Source: an uncultured Porphyromonadaceae bacterium (GTDB lineage: Bacteria; Bacteroidota; Bacteroidia; Bacteroidales; Muribaculaceae). From it: 54,936 nucleotides of DNA. The position numbers and the translations under genes were made by a program. The notes under the pieces are model-generated. The model had not been told where the DNA came from. It did no database searches and saw only the letters and a program-made list of their open reading frames with translations. Positions 1 through 9,876 of the stretch are shown here, in pieces (the first letter of the stretch is position 1; each line of letters starts with the position of its first letter). The DNA lies in NCBI GenBank assembly GCA_947177035.1, contig CAMWSS010000015.1:1-54936 (forward strand), in the 5' to 3' direction.

Positions 1-173
1 CATTTTGGAAAATCATTGGGCATGAGTCTCCTTTGACACCCTGTTTTGATTAAGAAAAATAAGGCATTAAGTATCTCAAATATGTCAGTCTTCGATTTCG
101 TTTTGAAGATTTCAGGAAATTTTTCTAAAATAAAGTTGCGTTGTCTAAGTGTCAAATCTGAAGTATATCTCAA
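1..173 (-). mobile_element. Decayed N-terminal fragment of an IS5-type transposase, running off the left edge
   Basis: The minus strand reads as the start of an IS5/IS4-family (DUF4096-like) transposase. It begins around a TTG codon at 173 with RYTSDLTLRQR, continues through ILNALFFLIKTGCQRR and ends at the window edge with LMPNDFPK plus the first two bases of what would be Trp. In intact relatives the motifs are normally LTxxQW, TGCQWR and LPxDFPxW. Two of those Trp positions are Arg here (CGC and AGG), and no ATG opens the frame, so I read it as a decaying copy. The stretch is clearly more AT-rich than the genes to its right. The DDE catalytic part would lie outside the window. The identification is by motif memory and the rest of the element cannot be seen. 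Confidence 0.6.
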
Positions 174-251
174 TCTAATCCAACAAGTTATAAATGCTAA
201 AAATCTTATAACTGAATTTGGGCAGAATTAATTGTGTGCTGATGCGTAAAA

Positions 252-368
252 TTACCATATCATCGCATCTCTCTGGCGCTTTTTGCCTTGTTCTTCAGTC
301 ACGTAGCTACGGCTACGCTCCTTCATCACAAGATAAAAATCACTCAGAGATATGCGACCCCAGCGTTA
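252..368 (-). repeat. Possible dispersed repeat with a short minus-strand frame and an inverted repeat
   Basis: This stretch carries a minus-strand frame, open between TAA codons, that reads SDFYLVMKERSRSYVTEEQG and continues about a dozen residues to a stop at 252-254. Within it, CGTAGC (302-307) and GCTACG (312-317) form an inverted repeat with a 4-base loop. I have the impression that this peptide recurs in short hypothetical proteins of Bacteroidales genomes, which would make it an extragenic repeat rather than a gene, but I cannot verify that here. The only start codons in frame are a GTG followed by ATG, giving about 24 residues. The rest of the 174-561 interval holds only the promoter of the following gene. 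Confidence 0.35.
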
Positions 369-511
369 ACAAATATTGGGGAACGGGGTCTTATGTCGGC
401 CCGGTCCCGGTCAAACAACGGCCACACCCAAAAAACATCATCAACCGGAGCGCTCTGACCGACAACGACGCGCCTCCCGCAAAAATATCAACCCTCAGGC
501 GGCATACATTA

Positions 512-541
512 TTGGAATATTCCGGGAAATTCGTAACTTTG
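512..541 (+). promoter_or_regulatory. Bacteroidetes-type promoter of the HU/SPOR gene
   Basis: A TTG at 512-514 is followed after 19 bp by TAACTTTG at 534-541, fitting the TTTG / TAnnTTTG consensus. The start codon at 562 lies 20 bases downstream of the -7 element. Confidence 0.6.
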
Positions 542-561
542 CAGTCAAAAGATAGAAAGCG

Positions 562-1506
562 ATGACAGAATTATCCTCACACATAGCCTACCTGCTGCGT
601 CATCACGACTGCGTTGTCATGCCTGGCATCGGCGCGTTCGTGGCCGTGAGCCGCGAAGCCGAATTCGGCACAGAGGAGAATCTGGCCATTCCGCCCCGCC
701 GTGAAATCATGTTCAACGGCGCCATCACCACCGACGACGGCCTGCTGAACTGGTCGTTCAGCCGCCATGACGGCACAAGCTATGAACAGGCCGCGTCCAT
801 AGCCGCGTCACAGATAGCCGAAGCCGGACGCAGGCTCAGAATCGATGGCGTTCTGCAGATCGGCCGGGTCGGCACCCTGACCCGAAGCCGCGACGGCCGC
901 ATAACGTTCACGCCGGAATCGGCCCGCTCCCTGCCGTCACTGCCGCAGTTGCGGCTCAAACACTTCGAGCAGACACCTCTGATAGCGCTCCACATCGAAC
1001 ACCGGTCGCAGGAACGCAGCGTCGCTGTGGTGAAAGTGCCTTTCCGCAGACGGATGCTCGCGGCGGCCGCCTCAGTTGCTCTTCTGCTCGGACTCGGCTT
1101 CACCATTTCAACTCCGATCAGCGTTGAAACCGCCCACACCGCGTCAATTGCATCAGTGCAGTTCACCGCACCTGAACAACTCCCCGCAATAGACCCGCTG
1201 CCGGCGCCCGAGGGCCTGCAATTGTGCATCAGCATGCCGGCCGAAGGCCCGATGACCAAACCGGAACCGCCAGCTGCTGAACCGCCAGCACGCTATGCGC
1301 TGGTCGTCGCGTCACTGCCCACGCGCGCACTGGCCGAAGAATTCATCTGCGCAAGCGGTGACCCGCGTTTGAAAATACTCGACAAAGACGGCAAATTCAG
1401 AATCTACATCACTGACGGCACAACTCAATCCGAAGTCTCGGAAAAGGCCGCCGCTATCGCCGACCTGCACCAAGCCTACCCGGATGCCTGGGTGTGTCGC
1501 AAATAA
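562..1506 (+). CDS. HU-like (CCDC81-type) domain and SPOR-like membrane protein
   Basis: A 314-residue protein. Residues about 1-125 resemble the paired bacterial HU-CCDC81 domains: LLRHHDCVVMPGIGAFVAV early on, then GRVGTLTRSRDGRITFTPE. A basic patch (FRRRM) leads into one membrane helix at about 170-187. A Pro/Ala/Glu-rich linker follows, and the last 70 residues (ARYALVVASLPTRALAEEF onward) look like a SPOR domain, which in other proteins binds denuded peptidoglycan at division sites. The expected topology is HU-like part inside the cell and SPOR part in the periplasm. It has its own promoter and is followed 10 bases later by the CHU_C gene. Its role is unknown; a link between cell wall and a cytoplasmic partner is inference. 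Domain assignments are from pattern memory. Confidence 0.8.
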   Translation: MTELSSHIAYLLRHHDCVVMPGIGAFVAVSREAEFGTEENLAIPPRREIMFNGAITTDDGLLNWSFSRHDGTSYEQAASIAASQIAEAGRRLRIDGVLQIGRVGTLTRSRDGRITFTPESARSLPSLPQLRLKHFEQTPLIALHIEHRSQERSVAVVKVPFRRRMLAAAASVALLLGLGFTISTPISVETAHTASIASVQFTAPEQLPAIDPLPAPEGLQLCISMPAEGPMTKPEPPAAEPPARYALVVASLPTRALAEEFICASGDPRLKILDKDGKFRIYITDGTTQSEVSEKAAAIADLHQAYPDAWVCRK

Positions 1507-1516
1507 GCGCGACCCC

Positions 1517-2854
1517 ATGCTTCGCAGACAACTTTACCTGTCCATACTCCTGATCTCCGCAGCTGCCGTAACCCCAGCCTCTCTCACGGCCGGAGACCTG
1601 ACATTCGGCGGACTGACCGCCGACGCCATCAAAATAGCCCCCGCCGCCACCACCGGACTGCGCGCCATCTTCGTGTTGCCTCACACTCAGGGAGTCACCG
1701 CGACCTACACTCCGTCAAATCCGGGCGCCACAGTGAGCTGGCAGAAGTTCAGCGCATTAGGCGGCGGATATGCCGAACCTGTCGAATCGCGCGACGGGGC
1801 CATCCGGCTCACTCCCGGCGACATGGGCTACATCGTGACCGAAGGCACTGAAATGGCATGCTACTGGATTGTGGACTACTCCGGACACCCTTGTGAAATT
1901 TCAGGCATTGCCCTTTCATCGGAAAGCGACTGCAGTTCGGCGATACTTGAAATAGCCGGCACAGGCGCCGACGCCATCAAATATTACACAATAAATGGCG
2001 TGCCGCAAACACTGAGCCGGGAATTCGAGCTGACCTACCGCACTCTGGAATTCGACGAAGATGCGTTCTCATACACAGAAATCACAAAAACCGACATTCT
2101 CGACCAGATCGGACAAACCGTCATCACCGACGCGCCGCTGTGTGCCACAGACTTCTGCCTGACCGGCGACCGCTTTCTGCGCCAATGGAACGAAGAGATC
2201 TCTGTCACATCCGACACGATGGAACCGATCGCCGTGCAAGCCTCCACACGCGCCACGCAGACCACCCGCGAAGTCGACAACGAGCAGAAAGTCGAAACAA
2301 ACCTCGGCGGCTCGGCGCCATGCGAAATCCGGTTTGAAAGCGTAGTCACCGACGCCGCCATATACCGCCAGTGGGAAATCGCCCGCGACTCGGAATTCAA
2401 CATCGTCACCCTGCAATACAACGAACCTGACTTCACATACACCTTCCGCGAACAAGGCACCTCATACGTGCGCCTTGTGTGCGCTAACGCATCGGGAGAG
2501 TGCGAGACCTACAGCGAGACCTACGAAGTGTTCATCGGTGAATCCGACCTGAAATGCCCTAACGCCTTCTCTCCCGGAGGATCACCAGGAGTCAACGACG
2601 AATGGCGCGTAAGCTACAAGTCGATCATATCGTTTGAATGCCACATCTTCAACCGCTGGGGACAACAGCTCGCCCATCTGACAGACCCGTCGCAAGGATG
2701 GGACGGAAAATCCAACGGAAAAATCGTGCCGGCCGGAGTCTACTTCTATGTCATCTCGGCCAAAGGCGCCGACGGACGCAAATACAAGCTGAAGGGAGAC
2801 ATAAACGTGGTGCGCCAGGGACGTGACATCAACAGCTCATCATCCGAACAATGA
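1517..2854 (+). CDS. Secreted protein with gliding-motility-associated (CHU_C, type IX sorting) C-terminal domain
   Basis: A 445-residue exported protein. The ATG at 1517 is chosen because it lies just after the upstream stop and gives a good signal peptide (MLRRQLYLSILLISAAAVTP, cleavage near Ala-Gly). An in-frame ATG at 1484 lies inside the previous gene. The middle consists of beta-rich segments of unknown fold. From about residue 355 to 438 the sequence matches the CHU_C family: CPNAFSPGGSPGVNDEW, then IFNRWGQQL, QGWDGKSNGK and PAGVYFYVI. In known systems this domain is the type B signal that directs export through the type IX secretion system. The gene ends in an ATGA overlap with the U32 gene. 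The cargo function cannot be told. Confidence 0.85.
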   Translation: MLRRQLYLSILLISAAAVTPASLTAGDLTFGGLTADAIKIAPAATTGLRAIFVLPHTQGVTATYTPSNPGATVSWQKFSALGGGYAEPVESRDGAIRLTPGDMGYIVTEGTEMACYWIVDYSGHPCEISGIALSSESDCSSAILEIAGTGADAIKYYTINGVPQTLSREFELTYRTLEFDEDAFSYTEITKTDILDQIGQTVITDAPLCATDFCLTGDRFLRQWNEEISVTSDTMEPIAVQASTRATQTTREVDNEQKVETNLGGSAPCEIRFESVVTDAAIYRQWEIARDSEFNIVTLQYNEPDFTYTFREQGTSYVRLVCANASGECETYSETYEVFIGESDLKCPNAFSPGGSPGVNDEWRVSYKSIISFECHIFNRWGQQLAHLTDPSQGWDGKSNGKIVPAGVYFYVISAKGADGRKYKLKGDINVVRQGRDINSSSSEQ

Positions 2855-4098
2855 ACAGAAACGAATTTGAAATAATGGCACCGGTTGGCTGCCATGACTC
2901 ATTGCGCGCGGCAATCAAGGCCGGCGCCGACGCCGTGTACTTCGGCATTCAGGGACTGAACATGCGCTCACGCGCCGCCGTCAACTTCACCACCGACGAC
3001 CTCCGGGCAATAGCCGAGGAATGCAACGCGGCCGGAGTCAGAACGTATCTCACCGTCAACACCATTCTCTATGACGACGACATGCCGACCATGCACGGCA
3101 TCATCGACGCGGCGGCCGACGCCGGAATCTCGGCGATAATCGCCACAGACATAGCCGCAATCCTCTATGCGCGCAGCCGCGGAATGGAGGTCCACATATC
3201 CACGCAGGCCAACATCTCCAACATCGAGTCCGTGCGCTTCTACTCCCAGTGGGCCGACACAGTGGTGCTGGCCAGGGAACTTAACATGCAGCAGGTCACT
3301 GCCATCAGCGAAGCAATCTCGGCAGACCCCATATGCGGACCGTCGGGAAAACCCGTGAAAATCGAAATGTTCTGCCACGGCGCGCTCTGCATGGCCGTCT
3401 CAGGCAAATGCTACCTCAGCCTGCATCAGATGAACAGCTCGGCCAACCGCGGGGCCTGCACCCAGATCTGCCGCCGCTCTTACTCGGTCCGCGACCGCGA
3501 GACCGGCGACGAGCTTGACATTGAAAACAAATACATCATGTCGCCGAAAGACCTGAAAACGATCCATTTTCTGAACAAAATGGTCGACGCAGGCGTCAGA
3601 GTATTCAAGATCGAGGGACGCGCCCGCGGCCCGGAATATGTCAGCGAAGCCGTCAGCTGCTACTCCGAAGCCCTGCAGGCCATCTGCGACGGAAGCTACT
3701 CCGAACAGAAAATCGCCCAATGGGATTCACGTCTTGAACGCATCTTCAACCGCGGATTCTGGGACGGTTACTATCAGGGACAGCGCCTCGGAGAATGGTC
3801 AAGCAAATATGGCTCAAGCGCCACACGGGTGAAACGCTATGCGGCCAAATGCACGCGCTACTTCTCCCGCCTCGGAGTCGGCGAATTCCTGATGGAGGCC
3901 GGAGAGCTGAAACTCGGCGACGAAGTGGTGATCACCGGACCCACCACCGGAGCGCTGATCGTGACGGCCGACAGCATCCACACCGACAACGGCCCGGCTG
4001 AATCGGTCGGAAAAGGCATCCTGTTCTCAATCAAGGTGCCTGAAAAAGTGAGACTCTCCGACAAACTTTATATCTGGGAAAAAACCGAACCTAAATGA
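2851..4098 (+). CDS. U32 family protein, tRNA hydroxylase-like (TrhP/YegQ type)
   Basis: A 415-residue member of peptidase family U32. The opening MAPVGCHDSLRAAIKAGADA and YFGIQGLNMRSRA are typical of the TIM-barrel N-terminus. The region MFCHGALC ... SGKCYLS ... RGACTQICRRSY supplies the spaced cysteines that bind a 4Fe-4S cluster in characterised relatives. Single-barrel U32 proteins of about 400-450 residues, such as TrhP of E. coli and B. subtilis, use prephenate as oxygen source to hydroxylate U34 of some tRNAs. By length and lack of a DUF3656 extension this one fits TrhP better than RlhA. Older annotation as a collagenase-like protease is probably misleading. It starts in an ATGA overlap with the upstream stop and ends in one with the HAD gene. 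The substrate is inferred. Confidence 0.85.
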   Translation: MNRNEFEIMAPVGCHDSLRAAIKAGADAVYFGIQGLNMRSRAAVNFTTDDLRAIAEECNAAGVRTYLTVNTILYDDDMPTMHGIIDAAADAGISAIIATDIAAILYARSRGMEVHISTQANISNIESVRFYSQWADTVVLARELNMQQVTAISEAISADPICGPSGKPVKIEMFCHGALCMAVSGKCYLSLHQMNSSANRGACTQICRRSYSVRDRETGDELDIENKYIMSPKDLKTIHFLNKMVDAGVRVFKIEGRARGPEYVSEAVSCYSEALQAICDGSYSEQKIAQWDSRLERIFNRGFWDGYYQGQRLGEWSSKYGSSATRVKRYAAKCTRYFSRLGVGEFLMEAGELKLGDEVVITGPTTGALIVTADSIHTDNGPAESVGKGILFSIKVPEKVRLSDKLYIWEKTEPK

Positions 4099-4733
4099 GC
4101 GACAAACAACACGGCATATTATTCGATCTCGACGGAGTGATAATCGACAGCGAAGGACTCTACACCGGATTCTGGGAAAAGACCGAAAAAGAATTCCCGA
4201 CCGGCATACCTGACTTCGCCAGAGCGATCAAAGGCACCAATCTGGAGAAAATTCTGGAGCATTTCCCGTCGGAGCAGACCCGCACGACCATTCTCGAGCG
4301 CATCTATGAATTTGACCGGAATCTGAACTATCCGCTTTTTCCGGGAGCCATGGAACTGCTCGAAGGGCTGCGTCAAGCAAACGTGCCGACTGCGCTCTAC
4401 ACCAGTTCAAACCCGGAAAAGATGGAGCGGCTGTTTGCCATCCACCCTCAGCTGCGCGATATGTTTGACGCCATCATCAACGGCGCCATGGTCACCAGAA
4501 GCAAACCCGACCCCGAAGGCTACATCATGGCCGCCGAAGCGATCGGATGCCGGCCGCAGGACTGTGTCGTGGTCGAAGACTCGCTGCAGGGCATACGCGC
4601 CGGCAAGGCCGCAGGCGCCACAGTTGCCGCAATAGCCGGGACAGTGCCGCGCGCGATTCTCGAGCAGGAGGGAGTCCGTGTGTTCGGCCACATTTCCCAA
4701 ATCACCCCCCAAACTCTCATCAACCTCCAATGA
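4095..4733 (+). CDS. HAD-superfamily phosphatase (beta-phosphoglucomutase-like)
   Basis: A 212-residue cytoplasmic HAD hydrolase. Motif I is FDLDGVIIDS with the two catalytic Asp residues, motif II is around LYTSSN, motif III has the Lys of SKPDPEGY and motif IV is VVVEDSLQGIRAG. The helical cap between motifs I and II (about residues 15-85) is of the small C1 type seen in beta-phosphoglucomutase and sugar-phosphatase relatives. The substrate cannot be predicted. It is held between the U32 and nucleoside kinase genes by 4-base ATGA overlaps at both ends, so the three genes are likely translated from one mRNA. Confidence 0.88.
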   Translation: MSDKQHGILFDLDGVIIDSEGLYTGFWEKTEKEFPTGIPDFARAIKGTNLEKILEHFPSEQTRTTILERIYEFDRNLNYPLFPGAMELLEGLRQANVPTALYTSSNPEKMERLFAIHPQLRDMFDAIINGAMVTRSKPDPEGYIMAAEAIGCRPQDCVVVEDSLQGIRAGKAAGATVAAIAGTVPRAILEQEGVRVFGHISQITPQTLINLQ

Positions 4734-6400
4734 ACGAAACGCTAAAAATATTCTGCCGCAACCTCAAGACATATGTCGAGATTCATGGCGGAGAAACCCT
4801 TCTGGAAATCAGCGAACGCCTCCGTGACCGGCTGCCGTTCAACCCCATATGCGCACGCGTAAACAACAAAACCGAATCGCTCGCCTACCCCGTCTATGCG
4901 CCGAAAATGGTGGAATTCCTGTCATCGTCGACTCCATCGGGGTCGCGCACCTATGTGCGGTCCCTGTGCATGATGCTCTACTGCGCGCTCCAACGGTGCT
5001 ACCCGGGGGCCAAAATGAAGATCGAGCATTCGATCTCGCGCGGATGGTACGTGCGGCTCAGTTCCGACGTGGAAGTGAGCCAACTGACGGCCAACAGGCT
5101 TAAAGACGAACTGTCAAGGCTTCACGAGCTCGACCTGCCATTCAGCCGCAGGCAGAAACTCACATCTGACGTGATTCCTATCTTCGAGAAACAAGGACTT
5201 GACGACAAAGTGCTGCTTTTGCAGACAGCGGGCGAACTTTACACCACTTACTACCGGCTCGACGACCTGGCCGACAGTTTTTACGGTTGCCTGGCACCGT
5301 CGACCGGACGGATCGGCATCTTCGACCTCATTCCATATAAACAGGGCTTCATCCTCCTTGCCGAAGACCCGTCCAATCCCGGACACACGCCCACGATTCC
5401 GGAACAGGAGAAAATGTATGCCGCATTCACCGAATATATGGCCTTCAACCGCATCGTCGGAGTAAGCAACGTCGGCGAGATGAACCGCACGGTCGAACGC
5501 TCGGAGCAGGCTCTGCTGATCAACGTGGCAGAAGCCATGCACAACAACAAGATCGCGCGCATAGCCAACGACATCACCGCCCGATATGAGCAGGGTGGCG
5601 CACGCATCGTGCTGGTTTCAGGCCCGTCATCAAGCGGCAAGACCACCACGACAAAGCGCCTGGCCATACAGCTGATGACCAACCTGCTCGAACCGCAGAT
5701 GATCTCGCTCGACGACTATTTCGTCGACCGCGAAAAAACTCCGCTGGACGAAAACGGAGATTATGACTTTGAATCGCTCTATGCCCTCGACCTCGAGCTG
5801 TTCAACAAAGACCTGAACGCACTGCTGCGCGGAGAGACCGTCGAACTGCCATACTATAATTTTGAAATCGGCAAACGCGAATACCGCGGCAACCGCATCA
5901 GCCTGCGCGGACGCTCGGTGCTGCTGATCGAAGGCATCCACGGGCTCAACCCGGAACTGACCGCCGCAATCGAGGAACGGATGAAATATAAAGTCTATGT
6001 CTCGGCGCTCACCACCCTGAGCATCGACGACCACAACTGGGTTCCGACAACCGACAACCGGCTGCTGCGCCGCATCATACGCGACAACGCATATCGTGGC
6101 GTCAATGCCGCCGAAACCATACGCCGGTGGCCCTCCGTGCGCCGCGGCGAGGAGAAATGGATTTTCCCGTTCCAGGAAAACGCCGACGCCATGTTCAACT
6201 CATCTCTGCTTTTTGAACTCGGAGTGCTCAAAGAACGCGGCGAAGAGATCCTCAAGCAAGTGCGCAACGACCAGCCGGAATATGCCGAAGCATACCGCCT
6301 GCGCAAGTTCCTGAGCTATTTCAATCCCATCGACGAAAAATATATACCCTCCACAAGCCTGATCCGCGAATTCATCGGCGGTTCATCATTCAGATACTGA
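4730..6400 (+). CDS. Nucleoside (uridine-type) kinase with N-terminal TGS/ThrRS-like region
   Basis: A 556-residue protein. The ATG at 4730 is chosen because it makes an ATGA overlap with the HAD stop; the longer open frame upstream simply runs through that gene. The N-terminus (residues about 1-60) resembles a TGS domain, and the next part resembles the editing-associated segment of threonyl-tRNA synthetase, as in the Bacteroidetes uridine-kinase-like proteins. The kinase part starts at the P-loop [18 protein letters not shown] and continues with [20 protein letters not shown] and the typical [11 protein letters not shown]. These features predict phosphorylation of a nucleoside, uridine or cytidine being likeliest. 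It is the last gene of the overlap-linked set; ligA follows after 25 bases. Confidence 0.85.
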   Translation: MNETLKIFCRNLKTYVEIHGGETLLEISERLRDRLPFNPICARVNNKTESLAYPVYAPKMVEFLSSSTPSGSRTYVRSLCMMLYCALQRCYPGAKMKIEHSISRGWYVRLSSDVEVSQLTANRLKDELSRLHELDLPFSRRQKLTSDVIPIFEKQGLDDKVLLLQTAGELYTTYYRLDDLADSFYGCLAPSTGRIGIFDLIPYKQGFILLAEDPSNPGHTPTIPEQEKMYAAFTEYMAFNRIVGVSNVGEMNRTVERSEQALLINVAEAMHNNKIARIANDITARYEQGGARIVLVSGPSSSGKTTTTKRLAIQLMTNLLEPQMISLDDYFVDREKTPLDENGDYDFESLYALDLELFNKDLNALLRGETVELPYYNFEIGKREYRGNRISLRGRSVLLIEGIHGLNPELTAAIEERMKYKVYVSALTTLSIDDHNWVPTTDNRLLRRIIRDNAYRGVNAAETIRRWPSVRRGEEKWIFPFQENADAMFNSSLLFELGVLKERGEEILKQVRNDQPEYAEAYRLRKFLSYFNPIDEKYIPSTSLIREFIGGSSFRY

Positions 6401-6425
6401 TCAAGCCCGCTCATTTATTATATAT

Positions 6426-8435
6426 ATGTCACTGTTTGCCGCCCAACGCGTGGCCGAGCTGCGCGACCTGCTCAACCGCCACAACTATTTATATTATGTG
6501 ATGAATTCGCCTGAAATATCCGACAGCGAATTCGACAAGTTCATGCATGAGCTTGAACAGCTGGAGCGCGAATATCCTGAACTTGACGACGAATACTCTC
6601 CGACCCACCGCATCGGCAGCGACCTGAACCGCTCATTTGAACAAACGGCCCACATACGCCCGATGCTGTCGCTCGGCAACACTTACACCATCGACGAAGT
6701 CGACAAATTCGTAAACTCAGTCCGGGAATCGCTGCCTGGCGAGCAAGTGACGATCGTGGGCGAAATGAAATATGACGGTTCATCAATTTCGCTCATCTAT
6801 GAAAACGGGCGTCTGATACGCGCCGTGACCCGTGGCGACGGACAAGTCGGCGACGTCGTGACCGAAAACATCAAGACCATCCGCTCCATTCCGCTCGTGC
6901 TCCATGGCAAGGGCTGGCCAAAGACATTCGAGATACGAGGCGAAGTCCTGCTCCCCTGGATTGAATTCGAGCGGCTCAATGCCGAACGCGAAGCCAACGG
7001 AGAACCACTGTTTGCCAACCCGCGCAACGCAGCCTCAGGCACCCTGAAAATGCAGAACTCGGCCGAAGTGGCGCGCCGCGGACTCGACGCATTTTTCTAT
7101 TATCTGCTGAGCGACGATCTGCCTGCCGACAATCACTATGACAACATGCAGGCCGCCGCCGACTGGGGCTTCAAAGTCACACCCGTGATGCAGAAGCTCG
7201 ACACCATCGACGAAGTCGAACGCTTCATCAACCATTGGGACGTGGAGCGAAAAGCGCTGCCTGTAGCCACCGACGGCCTGGTCTTCAAAGTCAACTCACT
7301 GCGCCAGCAACTCAATCTGGGCTACACGGCCAAGTCGCCACGCTGGGCCATAGCATTCAAATTTGCAGCCGAGCGGGCGCTCACTAAACTGCGCTTCGTG
7401 TCATTCGAAGTCGGACGCACCGGCGTTGTCACCCCCGTGGCCAATCTTGATCCGGTGTTGCTGAGCGGCACCATCGTCAAGCGCGCAAGCCTTCACAACG
7501 CCGACATTGTCAGCGCCCTCGACATTCATCAGGGCGATATGCTCTATGTGGAAAAAGGCGGCGAGATCATCCCCAAGATAACCGGAGTCGACACCGCCGC
7601 ACGCGAACCCGGTGCAGAGCCGGTGTCATTCGTGAGCCGGTGTCCGGTATGCGACACTCCGCTGACGCGTGATGAAGGCGAAGCCGCGTGGATATGCCCC
7701 AACCACTATGGCTGCCCGCCTCAGATCGTCGGCAGGATAGAACACTTTGTCGGCCGGCGAATGATGGACATCGACGGAATAGGCTCCGAAACGGCCCGAC
7801 AGCTATACGACAAAGGATTCGTGCGCTCGATCGCCGACATTTACGATCTGACAGTCGAGCAGCTGCTCACACTCGATGGCTTCGGGCCACGATCGGCCGA
7901 CCGGGTGCTCGAAGGCGCCGCCGCCTCGCTCCAGGTGCCGTTTGACCGCGTTGTATATGCCCTGTCCATTCCTGGAGTCGGCCAGACCATGAGCAAGAAA
8001 GTGGCGCGCGCCGCCCGATCTATCGACAGGCTGATGGCCATGACCCGCGAGGAACTGATGGCCATAGACGACGTCGGCCCAAATATGGCCGACGAGATAA
8101 TAGCGTATTTTGCCGACGAGCGCAACCTCCGGACCGTGGAACGCCTACGCGCCGCCGGAGTGCAGATGCAGATGTCGGAAGAAAACGAAAGCAACCGCTC
8201 GGATCTTCTGGCCGGCCAGTCCATCGTGATCTCCGGCACATTCTCCCGCCACTCGCGCGACGAATACAAGGCGCTGATCGAGCAGAACGGCGGCAAAAAC
8301 GTAGGTTCCATCTCAAAAAAGACCACCGCCGTGCTTGCCGGCGAAAACATGGGCCCGGCGAAACTCGAGAAGGCCCGCTCGCTCGGCATTCCCCTGATCT
8401 CCGAAGATCAGTTCCTGGCCATGATCGGCGAATGA
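6426..8435 (+). CDS. ligA: NAD-dependent DNA ligase
   Basis: A 669-residue protein, full length for LigA, which seals nicks during replication and repair using NAD. Residues 1-70 form the Ia domain that binds NMN ([18 protein letters not shown]). The adenylation motif is MKYDG with Lys115. Motif RNAASGTLK and the OB-fold follow. A four-Cys zinc site is visible in [15 protein letters not shown] ... WICPNHYGC. Helix-hairpin-helix repeats and a C-terminal BRCT domain (about 590-669, [20 protein letters not shown]) complete it. The gene converges on the helicase gene, with only three bases between the two stop codons. Confidence 0.97.
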   Translation: MSLFAAQRVAELRDLLNRHNYLYYVMNSPEISDSEFDKFMHELEQLEREYPELDDEYSPTHRIGSDLNRSFEQTAHIRPMLSLGNTYTIDEVDKFVNSVRESLPGEQVTIVGEMKYDGSSISLIYENGRLIRAVTRGDGQVGDVVTENIKTIRSIPLVLHGKGWPKTFEIRGEVLLPWIEFERLNAEREANGEPLFANPRNAASGTLKMQNSAEVARRGLDAFFYYLLSDDLPADNHYDNMQAAADWGFKVTPVMQKLDTIDEVERFINHWDVERKALPVATDGLVFKVNSLRQQLNLGYTAKSPRWAIAFKFAAERALTKLRFVSFEVGRTGVVTPVANLDPVLLSGTIVKRASLHNADIVSALDIHQGDMLYVEKGGEIIPKITGVDTAAREPGAEPVSFVSRCPVCDTPLTRDEGEAAWICPNHYGCPPQIVGRIEHFVGRRMMDIDGIGSETARQLYDKGFVRSIADIYDLTVEQLLTLDGFGPRSADRVLEGAAASLQVPFDRVVYALSIPGVGQTMSKKVARAARSIDRLMAMTREELMAIDDVGPNMADEIIAYFADERNLRTVERLRAAGVQMQMSEENESNRSDLLAGQSIVISGTFSRHSRDEYKALIEQNGGKNVGSISKKTTAVLAGENMGPAKLEKARSLGIPLISEDQFLAMIGE

Positions 8436-8438
8436 CGG

Positions 8439-9854
8439 TCAGGCATTGCCGGCGTCATTGCCGGCATCGGTTGCCCGAGGTTTCCGCCGGCGTTTATTGC
8501 GCCGGCGTTTAGGCTTTTGCTCACCGTCCTGGCCGGCAGCCGCAGTGACATTGTTGGCGTCGACGCCGGCGTCCGCCACGGCCGGCTCCTGTGATGCAGG
8601 CTGTGACGCAGGCTTATCCACAGTTTTTGCCGACGACCGTTTCCGGCGATTACCCGCCGATTTGCGGTTCCGGCCCGATCTGCCTTCACGCCTGCTCTTG
8701 CTTCCGGCCTCTTCGCCGCCGGTTTCCTCAGCAGTGGAATCTGACTCCATCCTCGTCACTTTATAACCGAGAAAATCCTCTATGGCACGGAACTTGCGGC
8801 GATCACGGTCGCCGACAAGAGTCACGGCCACACCCTCGGCATTGGCGCGGGCGGTTCGGCCGATGCGGTGCACATAGTCCTCGCAGTCATGCGGCACGTC
8901 GAAATTCACCACCATCGAAATATCGTCGATATCAATTCCGCGGGCCACTATGTCGGTGGCGACCAGAATGTCGATATGTCCGTTGCGGAAATCGTTCATC
9001 ACCACCTCCCGGTGACTCTGCTCCAGATCGCTGTGCATCTCTCCAGCCTTGAACTTGAGGCGGCGCAACTCCCTGGCAAGCTCCTTGACCTTGAGCTTCG
9101 ACGACGCAAACACAATCACCCGCTTGCTGTTCTCCTCGCGGAAAAGCTTGGTGAGAATGCCGATCTTCTCGCCGTCGTGACAGATGCAGGCACGCTGCTC
9201 GACCTTGTCGGTCGGCTTGCTGACCGCGATCTTCACCTCCACCGGATCGGTGAGCAGCGCCTTTGCCATCTTCTGGATCTTCGGCGGCATCGTCGCACTG
9301 AACATCAGAGTCTGGCGGTCCTTGGGCAGATGAGCCGCAATCTGCATTATATCATCATAAAATCCCATGTCGAGCATACGGTCAGCCTCGTCAAGAATAA
9401 AAAATTCGACCTGGCTCAGATCGACATAACCCATGCTCAGGTGGGCGAGCAGACGCCCCGGCGTGGCGATAATAACCTCGGCGCCCATTTTCAGCGCACG
9501 CTGCTGCTGCGCATATCCGGCACCGTCGGTTCCTCCGTAAATCGCCGTTGAGCTGATCGGAAGAAAATAACTGAAGCCCTCGAGCTGACGGTCAATCTGC
9601 AACGCCAGTTCGCGAGTCGGCGTCATCACCACGCACTTAACCGAATCACTCGGTTCGCGCATGCCCAGTTCGTCAATGACCGGCAAAAGAAAAGCCGCGG
9701 TTTTTCCAGTTCCGGTCTGGGCCACTGCAATCAGATCGCGCCCTTGCAAAGCCACCGGAATGGCCTGCTCCTGAATCGGCGTGCACTCATCGAAATTCAT
9801 CGCGTCCAAAGCGTCAAGCACGTCGTAACTCAAGGCCAATTCATCAAATTTCAT
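8439..9854 (-). CDS. DEAD-box RNA helicase, RhlE-like
   Basis: A 471-residue ATP-dependent RNA helicase. The ATG at 9854 gives the usual Q-motif N-terminus (MKFDELALSYDVLDALDAM) and sits downstream of a good promoter; an upstream in-frame ATG at 9935 would precede that promoter. Motifs in order are AQTGTGKTA (I), PTRELALQ (Ia), DEAD (II), SAT (III), VIVFASSK, ATDIVARGIDID and HRIGRTAR (VI). From about residue 375 a low-complexity Lys/Arg/Ala tail (RRNKRRRKPRA near the end) probably binds RNA. Such proteins act in ribosome assembly and mRNA turnover. The family is certain, the RhlE subfamily likely. Its promoter region is shared with the divergent zapB-like gene. Confidence 0.93.
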   Translation of the reverse strand: MKFDELALSYDVLDALDAMNFDECTPIQEQAIPVALQGRDLIAVAQTGTGKTAAFLLPVIDELGMREPSDSVKCVVMTPTRELALQIDRQLEGFSYFLPISSTAIYGGTDGAGYAQQQRALKMGAEVIIATPGRLLAHLSMGYVDLSQVEFFILDEADRMLDMGFYDDIMQIAAHLPKDRQTLMFSATMPPKIQKMAKALLTDPVEVKIAVSKPTDKVEQRACICHDGEKIGILTKLFREENSKRVIVFASSKLKVKELARELRRLKFKAGEMHSDLEQSHREVVMNDFRNGHIDILVATDIVARGIDIDDISMVVNFDVPHDCEDYVHRIGRTARANAEGVAVTLVGDRDRRKFRAIEDFLGYKVTRMESDSTAEETGGEEAGSKSRREGRSGRNRKSAGNRRKRSSAKTVDKPASQPASQEPAVADAGVDANNVTAAAGQDGEQKPKRRRNKRRRKPRATDAGNDAGNA

Positions 9855-9876
9855 ATCTGTCTCTTTTAATTTGGTG

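Noticed and set aside
46-231. Plus-strand frame of 61 codons starting with TTG
   Set aside because: The opposite strand carries recognisable transposase motifs over the same bases.
218-565. Plus-strand frame of 115 codons before the HU/SPOR gene
   Set aside because: It crosses the repeat-like region and the promoter of the next gene and has low-complexity, non-protein-like composition.
4547-4729. N-terminal extension of the nucleoside kinase
   Set aside because: The 61 extra codons overlap the HAD gene and have Arg/His-rich shadow composition; the ATGA start at 4730 fits the family.
8450-8520. GC-rich inverted repeats near the ligA/helicase junction considered as a terminator
   Set aside because: They lie inside the repetitive Lys/Arg/Ala tail of the helicase and are not followed by a T run on either strand.
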